64,000 nt of DNA. It comes from Alistipes sp. GTDB taxonomy: Bacteria; Bacteroidota; Bacteroidia; Bacteroidales; Rikenellaceae. This document shows positions 27,261 through 35,811 of this stretch, in pieces. A program made the translations under genes and the position numbers. The notes below the pieces were generated by a model. The model had not been told where the DNA came from and searched no databases. It saw only the letters and a list, made by a program, of their open reading frames with translations. Where the stretch lies: the NCBI GenBank assembly GCA_020026335.1, contig JAHHQO010000004.1, forward strand, positions 90,775 to 154,774, given 5' to 3'. Within the stretch, counting starts at the first letter, position 1. Each line of letters opens with the position of its first letter.

Positions 27261-28756
27261 AAACCATACATAAATTAGTTCTGAAGTCCTATTTGGGTCC
27301 CATGATTCTCACATTCTTCATTGTCATGTTTGTGCTGATGATGAACTTTGTGTGGCGATACATCGACGAATTGGTGGGTAAGGGTCTCAGTGCAGGCATT
27401 ATCATCGAGCTGATGTCCTATGCCATGGCCAATATGCTGCCTTTGGGCTTGCCGTTGGCCGTTCTGCTGGCTGCCATCATGACTCTCGGTAATTTGGGCG
27501 AGAACTATGAGTTGCTGGCCATGAAGTCGGCCGGTATGTCACTGGTCAAAATCACAAAACCGCTTATCATTCTGGTGAGTTGCATCGCCGTGGGCAGTTT
27601 CTTCATCGGCAACAACCTTGTACCCTATGCCAACAAGCGAATGTACAGTATCATCTACGACATTCGCCAACAGCGTCAGACCCTCGAATTCCAGGACGGT
27701 CTGTTCTTCAACGGTATCGACAATATGTCGATTCGTGTCGGACATCAGGACCCCAAGACATCACTCCTGCGCGATGTGCTGATTTACGACAACCGCTCCT
27801 CCAACGGTAACATGAATACCGTGGTGGCAGATTCGGGTTACATCCGCCTGTCGGACGACAAACGCTACCTGCTGGTCGAGTTGTACAACGGTCAGACCTA
27901 CGAGCAGACACGTAACTCACAGTGGTACAACCACAGTGCCCTGCGTCACCACACCTTCGAAACCCAGAAGCAGGACATCGCCATGGACGGTTTTGCCATG
28001 GGACGAAGCGATGCCAACCAGTTCTCGAACAGTCAGACCAAGAACATCAACGAGTTGCAGACCGACATCGACTCGCTGGAGAAGCGAGTGGATATGGCAA
28101 CGACCAACTCCTACGAGCCGCTGATTAAAGACCAGATTTTCGTCAGCGACAAGAATGTAATTCCCTCGAAAGATTCAACATGGGTCAATAAGAGCAGTTG
28201 CGCGGAGAACCTCTTCATTGACAGCCTTACGAAGCTGACGGTACGCGACAAGGAGAAGATATGGAACGCGGCACGCGCCCGTGCCAAGAACTCGCGTAAT
28301 ATGTTCTCCTTCGACGAGTCGTCCGCCAAGAGTTCGCTCAACCAGCTTTACAAGAGTAAGGTGGAGTGGCACAAGAAGGTGTCTCTGCCTGTTTCCATCA
28401 TCATCTTCTTCCTCATCGGTGCTCCGCTGGGTGCCATTATCCGAAAGGGTGGTTTGGGACTTCCCGTTGTGGTGTCGGTCATCTTCTTTGTGATATACTA
28501 TATTATCAGTATCTCGGGCGAGAAGCTCGCCAAGGAGGGTAGCTGGGAGGCTTGCTACGGTATGTGGCTATCGACCTTCATTCTTACTCCCATAGCCGTC
28601 TATCTGACCTACAAGGCCACCAACGACTCGGCACTGCTCGACACCGACTGGTATGCAGGAAAAATTAAAGCACTCAAGGAGCGTTTCCCTATCATTGAAA
28701 AAATAAATAATACGATAAAATTCAAACGCCATGCGAAACGAAACAAAACTGAATAG
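27257..28756 (+). CDS. LptF/LptG family lipopolysaccharide export permease
   Basis: A 499-residue protein with an N-terminal group of three membrane segments and the family start KLVLKSYLGPMILTFFIVMFVLMM. A large periplasmic beta-jellyroll region follows at about residues 130-380. A C-terminal group of three segments closes the membrane part (WHKKVSLPVSIIIFFLIGAPLGAIIRKGG marks its start). It forms part of the LptB2FG transporter that extracts LPS from the inner membrane. The periplasmic part carries a long helical insertion, as in many Bacteroidetes LptG/F. It overlaps the previous gene by 4 and ribBA by 26 bases. Confidence 0.88.
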   Translation: MKTIHKLVLKSYLGPMILTFFIVMFVLMMNFVWRYIDELVGKGLSAGIIIELMSYAMANMLPLGLPLAVLLAAIMTLGNLGENYELLAMKSAGMSLVKITKPLIILVSCIAVGSFFIGNNLVPYANKRMYSIIYDIRQQRQTLEFQDGLFFNGIDNMSIRVGHQDPKTSLLRDVLIYDNRSSNGNMNTVVADSGYIRLSDDKRYLLVELYNGQTYEQTRNSQWYNHSALRHHTFETQKQDIAMDGFAMGRSDANQFSNSQTKNINELQTDIDSLEKRVDMATTNSYEPLIKDQIFVSDKNVIPSKDSTWVNKSSCAENLFIDSLTKLTVRDKEKIWNAARARAKNSRNMFSFDESSAKSSLNQLYKSKVEWHKKVSLPVSIIIFFLIGAPLGAIIRKGGLGLPVVVSVIFFVIYYIISISGEKLAKEGSWEACYGMWLSTFILTPIAVYLTYKATNDSALLDTDWYAGKIKALKERFPIIEKINNTIKFKRHAKRNKTE

Positions 28757-29954
28757 TGTAGAGGAGGTTCTCGAAGACTTCCGTAATGGTAAAATCGTCA
28801 TCGTTGTAGACGATGAAGACCGTGAAAATGAGGGTGACTTCATCGTTGCTGCCGAGAAGATTACTCCCGAAATCGTGAACTTCATGCTCAAGGAGGGTCG
28901 CGGTGTGCTGTGTGCTCCCTTGAGTGAGAGCCGTTGTGCCGAGCTGGGTCTCAACATGATGGAGGAGAACAACACTTCGTTGCTCGGTACTCCCTTCACC
29001 GTTACTGTTGACCTTTTGGGTGAGGGTTGCACCACCGGCGTGTCGATTCACGACCGTGCTGCCACTATCCGCGCTTTGGCCAACCCCGAAACCAAGGCTA
29101 CCGACCTTGGCCGTCCGGGTCACATCAACCCCCTGCGTGCCCGTGAGAAGGGCGTGCTCCGACGTCCGGGTCACACCGAGGCTGCCGTAGACTTGGCTCG
29201 TCTGTCGGGTTTGCAGCCCGCAGGTGCGCTCATCGAGATTATGAACGAGGACGGAACGATGGCTCGTCTGCCCCAGCTGTTGGAGAAGGCCGAAAAGTTC
29301 GGTCTGAAGATTATCTCCATCGCTTCGCTGATTGCCTACCGTCTGAAGCAGGAGTCAATTGTCGAGAAGGGTGTTACCGTACCCCTGCCCACCGAGTGGG
29401 GTGAGTTCAAGATTACTCCCTTCCTCCAGAAGTCGAACGGTGTGGAGCACGTGGCACTGACCAAGGGCGAGTGGACTGAGGACGAACCCGTGCTGATTCG
29501 TGTGCACTCATCGTGCGCTACGGGCGACATCTTCGGCTCATACCGTTGCGACTGCGGCGAACAGCTGCACCAGGCCATGCAGATGATTGAGAAGGAGGGC
29601 AAGGGTGCCATCATCTACCTCAATCAGGAGGGACGCGGTATCGGCCTCTGCAACAAGATTCACGCCTACAAATTGCAGGACGAGGGTCTCGACACCGTGG
29701 ATGCCAACATCAAGTTGGGCTTCAAGGCCGACGAGCGCGACTATGGTGTGGGTGCCAGCATCATCCGCGAGTTGGGTATCCGCAAGATGCGTCTGATGAC
29801 CAACAACCCCTCGAAGAAGGCTGGTTTGGAGGGCTACGGTTTGGAGATTGATGAGATTGTTCCCATCGTCATCAAGCCCAACAAGTACAATGCTCACTAT
29901 TTGGAGACCAAGCAGGAGAGAATGCACCACAACCTCGGCTTGGAGACAAAATAA
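28731..29954 (+). CDS. ribBA: Bifunctional 3,4-dihydroxy-2-butanone-4-phosphate synthase / GTP cyclohydrolase II
   Basis: A 407-residue fusion. Residues 1-210 are the DHBP synthase (DDEDRENEGDF acidic loop at about 25, then GHINPL...RRPGHTEAAVDLARL). Residues 215-400 are GTP cyclohydrolase II with the zinc motif C-x10-C-x-C in HSSCATGDIFGSYRCDCGEQ and the GRGIGL loop. Both activities start riboflavin synthesis. The start at 28731 lies inside the lptF/G gene, an overlap of 26 bases in a different frame; the next internal ATG would cut into the DHBP domain. Confidence 0.94.
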   Translation: MRNETKLNSVEEVLEDFRNGKIVIVVDDEDRENEGDFIVAAEKITPEIVNFMLKEGRGVLCAPLSESRCAELGLNMMEENNTSLLGTPFTVTVDLLGEGCTTGVSIHDRAATIRALANPETKATDLGRPGHINPLRAREKGVLRRPGHTEAAVDLARLSGLQPAGALIEIMNEDGTMARLPQLLEKAEKFGLKIISIASLIAYRLKQESIVEKGVTVPLPTEWGEFKITPFLQKSNGVEHVALTKGEWTEDEPVLIRVHSSCATGDIFGSYRCDCGEQLHQAMQMIEKEGKGAIIYLNQEGRGIGLCNKIHAYKLQDEGLDTVDANIKLGFKADERDYGVGASIIRELGIRKMRLMTNNPSKKAGLEGYGLEIDEIVPIVIKPNKYNAHYLETKQERMHHNLGLETK

Positions 29955-29972
29955 CAAAACCCATTGACAGCG

Positions 29973-30010
29973 TGCGGAGTGCCTGTAAAGGGTACTCCGC
30001 ATCTGTTTTA
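29973..30010. terminator. Hairpin between ribBA and fmt
   Basis: A perfect 8-bp stem (TGCGGAGT with ACTCCGCA), loop of 13, then TCTGTTTTA. A weak terminator or attenuator; fmt starts 13 bases later with no clear promoter box of its own. Confidence 0.5.
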
Positions 30011-30022
30011 ATACGCAAAACT

Positions 30023-30985
30023 ATGAATGCAAAAGATATAAGAATCGTTTTCATGGGTACTCCCGAATTTGCGGTACCTTCACTGCGTGCTCTCGTTGAC
30101 AACGGGTACAACGTGGTGGCCGTGGTGACCACTCCCGACAAACCGGCAGGACGAGGTCAGAAGCAACACGAGAGTGATGTGAAGGTGGCAGCCCGCGAGT
30201 TGGGATTGCCGATTCTTCAGCCCGAAAAGCTCAAAGCTCCCGAATTTGTGGAGGCGATGCAGGCACTGAAGCCCGATTTGGGCATTGTCATCGCCTTCAG
30301 AATGTTGCCCGAGGTAATTTGGGCAATGCCCACCTACGGCACGTTCAACCTCCACGCCTCGCTGCTTCCGCAATACCGAGGTGCCGCTCCCATCAACTGG
30401 GCGATTATCAATGGCGAGAAGGAGACGGGTATCACCACCTTCCTGTTGAACCACGAGATTGACAAGGGTGCTATTTTGGGTCAGAAACGCATGCCTATCC
30501 TCCCCGAGGATAACATCGGTACGATGTATGACAAGCTCATGAACGAGGGTACACAGCTCGTCCTGAACACCGTGGAGCGCATCGCAGCCGGAGACATCAC
30601 TCCTGTGGAGCAGAATGTCGATGAAAGCACGCTGAAACCCGCTCCCAAAATCTTCAAGGAGGACGGCGAGATTCACTGGAACAAGGAGGGCGAATCGATT
30701 GTGAACCTTATCCGCGGTCTGTCGCCCTATCCTGCGGCATGGGGTGAGATGGTCAAGGCAGACGGTTCGATCAACAGAGCCAAGATTTTCTCGGCGACCT
30801 TCGAGGAGAAACACCACGAGGTGGCGTGTGGCACCATCGAGAGCGACTCGCGCACCTATATCCGTGTAGCCTGCAAGAACGGCTGGATTAACCTCGACGA
30901 GGTGCAGCTGGCCGGCAAGAAGCGACTCAAAGTCAAGGAACTGCTGCTGGGCTTCAGAGATGTGCTCCAGTACTGCTTTAAATAA
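30023..30985 (+). CDS. fmt: Methionyl-tRNA formyltransferase
   Basis: 320 residues from the ATG at 30023; 17 in-frame codons upstream fall within the hairpin region and are rejected. N-terminal IVFMGTPEFAVPSL, the formyl-folate motif HASLLPQYRGAAPINWAI at about residues 107-124 (the catalytic Asn-His-Asp set), and a C-terminal OB-like domain after residue 210. It formylates initiator Met-tRNA. A strong terminator follows. Confidence 0.95.
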   Translation: MNAKDIRIVFMGTPEFAVPSLRALVDNGYNVVAVVTTPDKPAGRGQKQHESDVKVAARELGLPILQPEKLKAPEFVEAMQALKPDLGIVIAFRMLPEVIWAMPTYGTFNLHASLLPQYRGAAPINWAIINGEKETGITTFLLNHEIDKGAILGQKRMPILPEDNIGTMYDKLMNEGTQLVLNTVERIAAGDITPVEQNVDESTLKPAPKIFKEDGEIHWNKEGESIVNLIRGLSPYPAAWGEMVKADGSINRAKIFSATFEEKHHEVACGTIESDSRTYIRVACKNGWINLDEVQLAGKKRLKVKELLLGFRDVLQYCFK

Positions 30986-31010
30986 AGATATTCGCTATAC
31001 ATATACAAAC

Positions 31011-31048
31011 AAAAAGGACGACTCCTCGCGGGGTCGTCCTTTTTATAT
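31011..31048. terminator. Bidirectional terminator between fmt and the oxidoreductase operon
   Basis: A 15-bp stem with one G-T pair (AAAAAGGACGACTCC with GGGGTCGTCCTTTTT), tetraloop TCGC, T-rich tail; located between convergent units. Confidence 0.85.
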
Positions 31049-31068
31049 TTTGGGCATTAGCCCGAGGA

Positions 31069-31611
31069 TTATCGCTTCTTGATAATCTCGCCACCGTGCT
31101 TGATGGCCTCCTCGTTCATGGGCAGAAGTTTCCACGCTCTTTCGGGCAGTGACTCCTTCAGACCAATCATCACATTCTCCATCTTCACCAGAGGGCGCAC
31201 CTTGAGGTAACCGCCCAAAATCATGGTGTTAAAGAGCTTCGACTGTCCCATCTTGGCACACTCCGAAGTGGCATCAATCGAATACACCGAGATGTCCTCA
31301 CGTACGGGGTGGCGTGAGATACCGTTGGTATCGTAAATCAACACACCACCGGGCTTTACCAGCGGTTCGAACTTCTCCATCGACTGCTGATTGAGAATGA
31401 TGGCGGTATCGAACTCGTGAGCGATAGGTGAAGATATCTTCTTGTCCGAGAGAATGACCGTAACATTGGCTGTACCACCACGCATTTCGGGACCGTAGGA
31501 AGGCATCCATGTCACCTCGTAGTCCTGCATTACGCCCGAGTAAGCCAGAATCTTACCCATCGAGAGGACACCCTGTCCTCCAAATCCTGCAATAATTAAT
31601 GTCTCTTTCAT
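31069..31611 (-). CDS. 2-oxoacid:ferredoxin oxidoreductase, gamma subunit
   Basis: A 180-residue protein with the gamma-subunit N-terminus (LIIAGFGGQGVLSMGKILAY) and the conserved YGPEMRGGTANVTVILSD segment. It is the POR_gamma domain of ketoacid:ferredoxin oxidoreductases. Last of four genes, 12 bases after the beta-subunit gene. The complex oxidatively decarboxylates a 2-oxoacid with CoA and passes electrons to ferredoxin. Substrate could be 2-oxoglutarate (Kor) or branched-chain 2-oxoacids (Vor). Confidence 0.92.
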   Translation of the reverse strand: MKETLIIAGFGGQGVLSMGKILAYSGVMQDYEVTWMPSYGPEMRGGTANVTVILSDKKISSPIAHEFDTAIILNQQSMEKFEPLVKPGGVLIYDTNGISRHPVREDISVYSIDATSECAKMGQSKLFNTMILGGYLKVRPLVKMENVMIGLKESLPERAWKLLPMNEEAIKHGGEIIKKR

Positions 31612-31623
31612 ATCTCACCTTCA

Positions 31624-32385
31624 CTATTTTACTTCCTTAATATCTCCCAGCGGATAGAAGGGCAACATATTCTCCTCCAACCACTTGTTGGCAGCTACGG
31701 GTGACATCTTCCAACCGCTGTTACAGGTCGATACGACCTCCACCAGCGAGAAACCCTTGCCCTCCATCGAACGCTGGAACGCCTTTTTGATGGCAGCCTT
31801 GCACTTGCGCACGTTGGCGGGCTTGTGCACGCTCTGACGGGTGATGTAGGTCGCACCATCGAGGTGTGCCATCATCTCGGCAATCTTATAGGGATAGCCG
31901 TTCAGATGTGCATCACGACCATAGGGGGTGGTGGCGGTCTTCATACCCAAAAGGGTAGTGGGAGCCATCTGACCACCGGTCATACCGTAGATAGCATTGT
32001 TGATGTAGATAGCCACCACATTCTCGCCACGTGCTGCGGCGTGAATCGACTCTGCCGTACCGATAGCCGACAAGTCACCGTCACCCTGATAGGTGAAGAC
32101 CAGTCGGTCGGGATTCAGACGCTTGGCTGCCGTTGCCACTGCCAAAGCACGACCATGAGCGGCCTCAATCCAGTCGATATCGATGTAGTTGTAGGCGAAC
32201 ACCGAGCAACCTACGGGCGAGATACCGATGGACTTGTGTTCCAAACCCAACTCCTCGATTACCTCGGCTACCAATTTATGTACCGTACCATGACTACAAC
32301 CGGGGCAGTAGTGCATGACATTATCCATGATGAGTTTCGGTTTTGCGTAAACCAAATTCTCCTTTTTGATTTCAACCTCAGCCAT
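31624..32385 (-). CDS. 2-oxoacid:ferredoxin oxidoreductase, beta (thiamine-diphosphate) subunit
   Basis: A 253-residue protein with CPGCSHG near residue 29, the TPP-binding signature GDGDLSAIG (about 97-105) ending in the NNAIYGMTGGQ stretch, and a late CNSGWKMSP. It holds thiamine diphosphate and the active site with the alpha subunit. Four bases after alpha. The shared layout of this operon (ferredoxin, alpha, beta, gamma) is the usual one in Bacteroidales. Confidence 0.93.
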   Translation of the reverse strand: MAEVEIKKENLVYAKPKLIMDNVMHYCPGCSHGTVHKLVAEVIEELGLEHKSIGISPVGCSVFAYNYIDIDWIEAAHGRALAVATAAKRLNPDRLVFTYQGDGDLSAIGTAESIHAAARGENVVAIYINNAIYGMTGGQMAPTTLLGMKTATTPYGRDAHLNGYPYKIAEMMAHLDGATYITRQSVHKPANVRKCKAAIKKAFQRSMEGKGFSLVEVVSTCNSGWKMSPVAANKWLEENMLPFYPLGDIKEVK

Positions 32386-32389
32386 CTCT

Positions 32390-33484
32390 TTACTTGTTAA
32401 TCAGTTTCTCCTTGAGGGCTGTGAGTACCTCTTCGGGATTGAAAATCATACCGCCCTGACGGCCATAGTGCTCCACGGGAGCCTTACCGTTCACAGCAAG
32501 ACGGACATCCTCTACCATCTGACCGGCATTAAGCTCGGCCGAGAGGAAACCCTTGACACCGCGTGATGCCAATTCGGCGATGGGCTTGGTGGGGAAGGGA
32601 TAGAGGGTGATGGGGCGCAACAGACCGACCTTGAGTCCCTGCTCGCGAGCCATCTCCACGGTGGCCGAGCAGATACGTGCCGAAGAACCGAAAGCCACGA
32701 TGACATAGTCGGCATCGTCACATTCGATAGCCTCGTATCGCACCTCGTTCTCCTCCAGCGCGCGGTATTTCTCCTGCATACGCTTGTTGATAATCTCCAT
32801 CTTCTCGGACTGCAACTCCAGCGATGTCGCCACATTTCGCTCTCTGTCGGCGGGCTTACCCATGGCAGCCCACGAACCGCACTCTGCCACAATTTCCTCT
32901 TGGGTCTTTCTCGGACGCTGGGGGGCGAGTACCACCTTCTCCATCATCTGACCGATGGCACCATCGGCCAAAATCATTGCAGGATTGCGGTACTTGAATG
33001 CCAAATCGAAGCCCAGAGCCACGTGGTCGTGCATCTCCTGCACCGAGTTGGGCGCAAGTACAATCAGGTGGAAGTCACCGTGACCACTGCCCTTACAAGC
33101 CTGGAAGTAGTCACCCTGCGAGGGCTGGATAGTACCCAGACCCGGACCGCCACGCTGGCAGTTGATGACCAGACACGGCAGCTCCGCACCGGCCAGATAG
33201 CTCAGTCCTTCAGCCATAAGACTGACACCGGGGCTCGATGACGAAGTCATGACACGTTTGCCTGTTGATGCACCACCATATACCATATTGATAGAGGAGA
33301 CCTCCGACTCGGCCTGCAAAACGACCATGCCGGTAGTCTCCCAGGGTTTGAGTTCCATCAAAGTCTCCATCACTTCCGATTGGGGAGTGATAGGATATCC
33401 GAAATATCCGTCGCAACCGTAGCGAATTGCCGCATGAGCTATCACTTCGTTGCCTTTCATTAATTTCACCTCTTTCTCTGCCAT
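32390..33484 (-). CDS. vorB: 2-oxoacid:ferredoxin oxidoreductase, alpha subunit (KorA/VorB type)
   Basis: A 364-residue protein beginning KLMKGNEVIAHAAIRYGCDG, then YPITPQSEVMETL at about residue 30 and SSSPGVSLMAEGLSYLAGAELPC, the hallmark alpha-subunit region; the C-terminal domain II contains IVAFGSSARIC and VGLLRPITLYPFP. It matches the protein usually named VorB in this group, though the true substrate (2-oxoglutarate or 3-methyl-2-oxobutanoate) is not decided by sequence. Three bases after the ferredoxin gene. Confidence 0.9.
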   Translation of the reverse strand: MAEKEVKLMKGNEVIAHAAIRYGCDGYFGYPITPQSEVMETLMELKPWETTGMVVLQAESEVSSINMVYGGASTGKRVMTSSSSPGVSLMAEGLSYLAGAELPCLVINCQRGGPGLGTIQPSQGDYFQACKGSGHGDFHLIVLAPNSVQEMHDHVALGFDLAFKYRNPAMILADGAIGQMMEKVVLAPQRPRKTQEEIVAECGSWAAMGKPADRERNVATSLELQSEKMEIINKRMQEKYRALEENEVRYEAIECDDADYVIVAFGSSARICSATVEMAREQGLKVGLLRPITLYPFPTKPIAELASRGVKGFLSAELNAGQMVEDVRLAVNGKAPVEHYGRQGGMIFNPEEVLTALKEKLINK

Positions 33485-33487
33485 AGC

Positions 33488-33715
33488 TTACTCAAATTTT
33501 TGACGATAAACCGTGATGACACTGTCGGGGCATATCATTGCACACGAAGCACAACCCGTACACGATTCGGGGGTCGCCATGTACGCGACGGGGTAGCCCT
33601 TGCTGTTTACTTCTGCCGAGAGAGCCAGTACCCCCAGGGGACACGAAGCCACACAGACTCCACAACCCTTGCATCGCTCTTTATCGACAACGATTGTTCC
33701 TTTAATTTTAGCCAT
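33488..33715 (-). CDS. 4Fe-4S ferredoxin subunit of the 2-oxoacid oxidoreductase (delta)
   Basis: 75 residues from the ATG at 33715; an in-frame start 24 bases upstream lies on the promoter box and is rejected. Two [4Fe-4S] motifs are clear: CKGCGVCVASCP and CTGCASCAMICP. It passes electrons from the oxidoreductase to free ferredoxin. First gene of the operon. Confidence 0.93.
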   Translation of the reverse strand: MAKIKGTIVVDKERCKGCGVCVASCPLGVLALSAEVNSKGYPVAYMATPESCTGCASCAMICPDSVITVYRQKFE

Positions 33716-33736
33716 AACTGTATTGTTAAGTTTAAA

Positions 33737-33744
33737 CAAAGGTA
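33737..33744 (-). promoter_or_regulatory. Putative -7 box for the 2-oxoacid oxidoreductase operon
   Basis: TACCTTTG on the minus strand, an exact -7 match, 21 bases before the ferredoxin start codon. Confidence 0.5.
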
Positions 33745-34082
33745 GGAATTTTTTTCCGAACCTACGAGGGTTTAAAATGTAAAATATTGTCAGATATGGC
33801 TATATTCAGGTGATAAATTCTCTGAAATGTAGTCTGTTTTTCTCAAAATGTCGCATTCCGGCGATTTGATTTACAACGATTTCCCCCGCTCTCGGGGTGA
33901 TGACGGAAGACAATTCCGGAGGAGCCAAATTCTTATAAAAAAGATGTAACAAACTATAACATTACAATCAAATCCGACTTTCACGGCATCTTGCAAGCGT
34001 CCTCCACGGTTCGTAGAAGTGCAATACAAGGCAGTAGAAGCCGATGCAACGACAGCGACTCACACGCCCAAGTTGCAAAATA
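33745..34082. other. Non-coding interval between the oxidoreductase promoter and the M23 gene terminator
   Basis: No convincing gene is seen. The interval is AT-rich at its left end and more GC-rich from about 33870, with a small hairpin (CCCCG-ctct-CGGGG near 33885-33898) and the word ATTCCGG twice. It may hold a small RNA or a decayed gene; I recognise neither. Confidence 0.4.
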
Positions 34083-34114
34083 AAAGCAGGACACCCCGAA
34101 AGGCATCCTGCTTT
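34083..34114 (-). terminator. Terminator of the yicC-to-M23 operon
   Basis: A 9-bp stem (AAAGCAGGA with TCCTGCTTT) around a 14-base GC-rich loop; on the minus strand a T-rich stretch follows. Confidence 0.65.
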
Positions 34115-34134
34115 CAAATATCTGATGTTGTTTG

Positions 34135-35232
34135 TTATCTTACGCGGAGTCGGTGACCCAGACGGAGAATGGTGGTCGAACGAATACCGTTCAAGCGGCA
34201 GATGCTGCTCACCGAAGTGTGGTATTTGCGAGCCAGAGCACCGAGGGTATCACCCGAACGAATGGTGTGATAACAGCGGGCTGCACGCTCGGCAGCCTCC
34301 TTCTTGTCCTGCTCCTCGTTGGCAATCTCGTCTTCGAAATCCTGTCCTGCTTTCGAATAGATGCTGAAGAACGATTTTTTCAGCAGGAAAGACTCGCGGC
34401 AGAGAATACCTGTCTTGAAGTCGATGAGACGCTCGGGGTCGAAAGACTGACCGTAGTAACGGGTCTCGAAGTGGAGGTGAGGACCTGTCGAACGACCTGT
34501 CGAACCACCCAAACCAATCACCTGTCCGGCCTCCACCCATGCGTTGGGGGCCACCAAAATCTCCGACAAATGACCATAGTAAGTCTCCAGACCGTTGTCG
34601 TGGCGGATGATGACCAGATTACCGTAGCTGTTGCGACCCGTGAATTTGGCCACACGCACCTTACCACTGAAAGTGGCGTAGATGGGAGTACCGGTCTTCA
34701 AAGGCAGGTCGATACCCTGATGACGGCGACCACGGCGGGGACCGAACTTACCTCTGGGGTGGGGAACACCCTGATAGGGACAGTGGTAACCTGTGATGGA
34801 GTCAATCAGGTCGATGACAATGGCCTTGGGCATAGCCTTCGACATATCGACATCCTTATAGGGCAGCAACACATCGTTGCTCCAATACTTCTTGAAGATG
34901 AGCGAATCGCGCTGGAACTCGCGGTTGCGGATATAACGCCATGTGCTGTTGCTGTAAAGTACCACCTTCACGGCATCATCTCCCGAGTCGAGGGTGTCGA
35001 TGACGGTCAAATCCTGAATTTCGGGGACAGACTTAATCGCGCAACGGCGCAATCTGTATTTGAGGGCTGCCAAAGAGTCGGCTTCGCTCTGACGTGCCGA
35101 GAGCGAGTCGGCAACAGCTGCCGGAAGTGTGTTTTCGGGGGTCGGAATCACCAGCGAATCAGTCTGCTGGGCAAAAGCCGAAGCCGAAAAGAGGGTGCAC
35201 GCGGCAAAGAGTGCTATGATATTTTTTTCCAT
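34135..35232 (-). CDS. M23 family metallopeptidase with C-terminal LysM domain
   Basis: A 365-residue exported protein with a signal peptide (MEKNIIALFAACTLFSASAFA). The LytM/M23 domain lies at about residues 155-265: RHQGIDLP (first zinc His and Asp) and GPHLHFE (HxH). A LysM peptidoglycan-binding domain ends the protein (HTIRSGDTLGALARKYHTSVSSICRLN). It should cut or regulate cutting of peptidoglycan cross-links. The order peptidase then LysM is less common than LysM first. It is 6 bases after DUF3109 and closes the operon. Confidence 0.92.
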   Translation of the reverse strand: MEKNIIALFAACTLFSASAFAQQTDSLVIPTPENTLPAAVADSLSARQSEADSLAALKYRLRRCAIKSVPEIQDLTVIDTLDSGDDAVKVVLYSNSTWRYIRNREFQRDSLIFKKYWSNDVLLPYKDVDMSKAMPKAIVIDLIDSITGYHCPYQGVPHPRGKFGPRRGRRHQGIDLPLKTGTPIYATFSGKVRVAKFTGRNSYGNLVIIRHDNGLETYYGHLSEILVAPNAWVEAGQVIGLGGSTGRSTGPHLHFETRYYGQSFDPERLIDFKTGILCRESFLLKKSFFSIYSKAGQDFEDEIANEEQDKKEAAERAARCYHTIRSGDTLGALARKYHTSVSSICRLNGIRSTTILRLGHRLRVR

Positions 35233-35238
35233 GTATGG

Positions 35239-35811
35239 TTACTGTTGTTTGATGTATGCTTCCGCAGCTTCGAGGGCATGGTAGAAGTCCTCGCCAAAAC
35301 GACGGATAATGGGTTCTTTGAGTGCTTTATATACGGGGAGTCCCAGCTTCTTGCCACATTCGCGTGCCGAAGAACATACCGACCAGCGGTGATAGTTGAG
35401 TCCCACCGTACCGTTCGAGAAGTTAATCAGACGAATGGGGTAGAGGTGACACGATATGGGCTTGCGGAACGAGGTCTTGCCCTCTGCCCATGCCTTTTCG
35501 ATGGCGCACAGCGTCACGCCGTTCTCCATATAGGCGTAGGCACATTCGGCATCATTGACCAGCGGGGTGGTCAAATCACCCTCCTCGTCGAGTACCATGA
35601 AGCCCTGTTCCTCGACAGCCTGGACACCCAGACCTGTCATGTAGGGCTTGTAGTTGGGATATTCCTTCTCCAAAATCGCCACTTCCTCCTCCTCAAGCGG
35701 AGCACCGGCATTGCCTTCCACGCAGCAGATACCCTTACACTTCGAGATGTCGCAGGCGAAACATTCGCGCAGCAAATCCGTGCTGACAATCTTATTATCA
35801 ATATCTATCAT
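35239..35811 (-). CDS. DUF3109 family cysteine-rich protein
   Basis: A 190-residue soluble protein with a Cys-rich N-terminus (CFACDISKCKGICC at about 17-30), a middle CAYAYMENG-CAI and a later SCHLYPI and C-SSARECGKKLG. The cysteine pattern resembles the CxxxCC/YkgJ-type iron-sulfur or zinc proteins; the family function is unknown. Its start overlaps the ddl stop (ATGA), so it is made together with Ddl. Confidence 0.82.
   Translation of the reverse strand: MIDIDNKIVSTDLLRECFACDISKCKGICCVEGNAGAPLEEEEVAILEKEYPNYKPYMTGLGVQAVEEQGFMVLDEEGDLTTPLVNDAECAYAYMENGVTLCAIEKAWAEGKTSFRKPISCHLYPIRLINFSNGTVGLNYHRWSVCSSARECGKKLGLPVYKALKEPIIRRFGEDFYHALEAAEAYIKQQ

Noticed and set aside
29972..30022. Upstream in-frame start of fmt
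   Set aside because: The added codons lie inside a perfect hairpin and are absent from the normal Fmt start.
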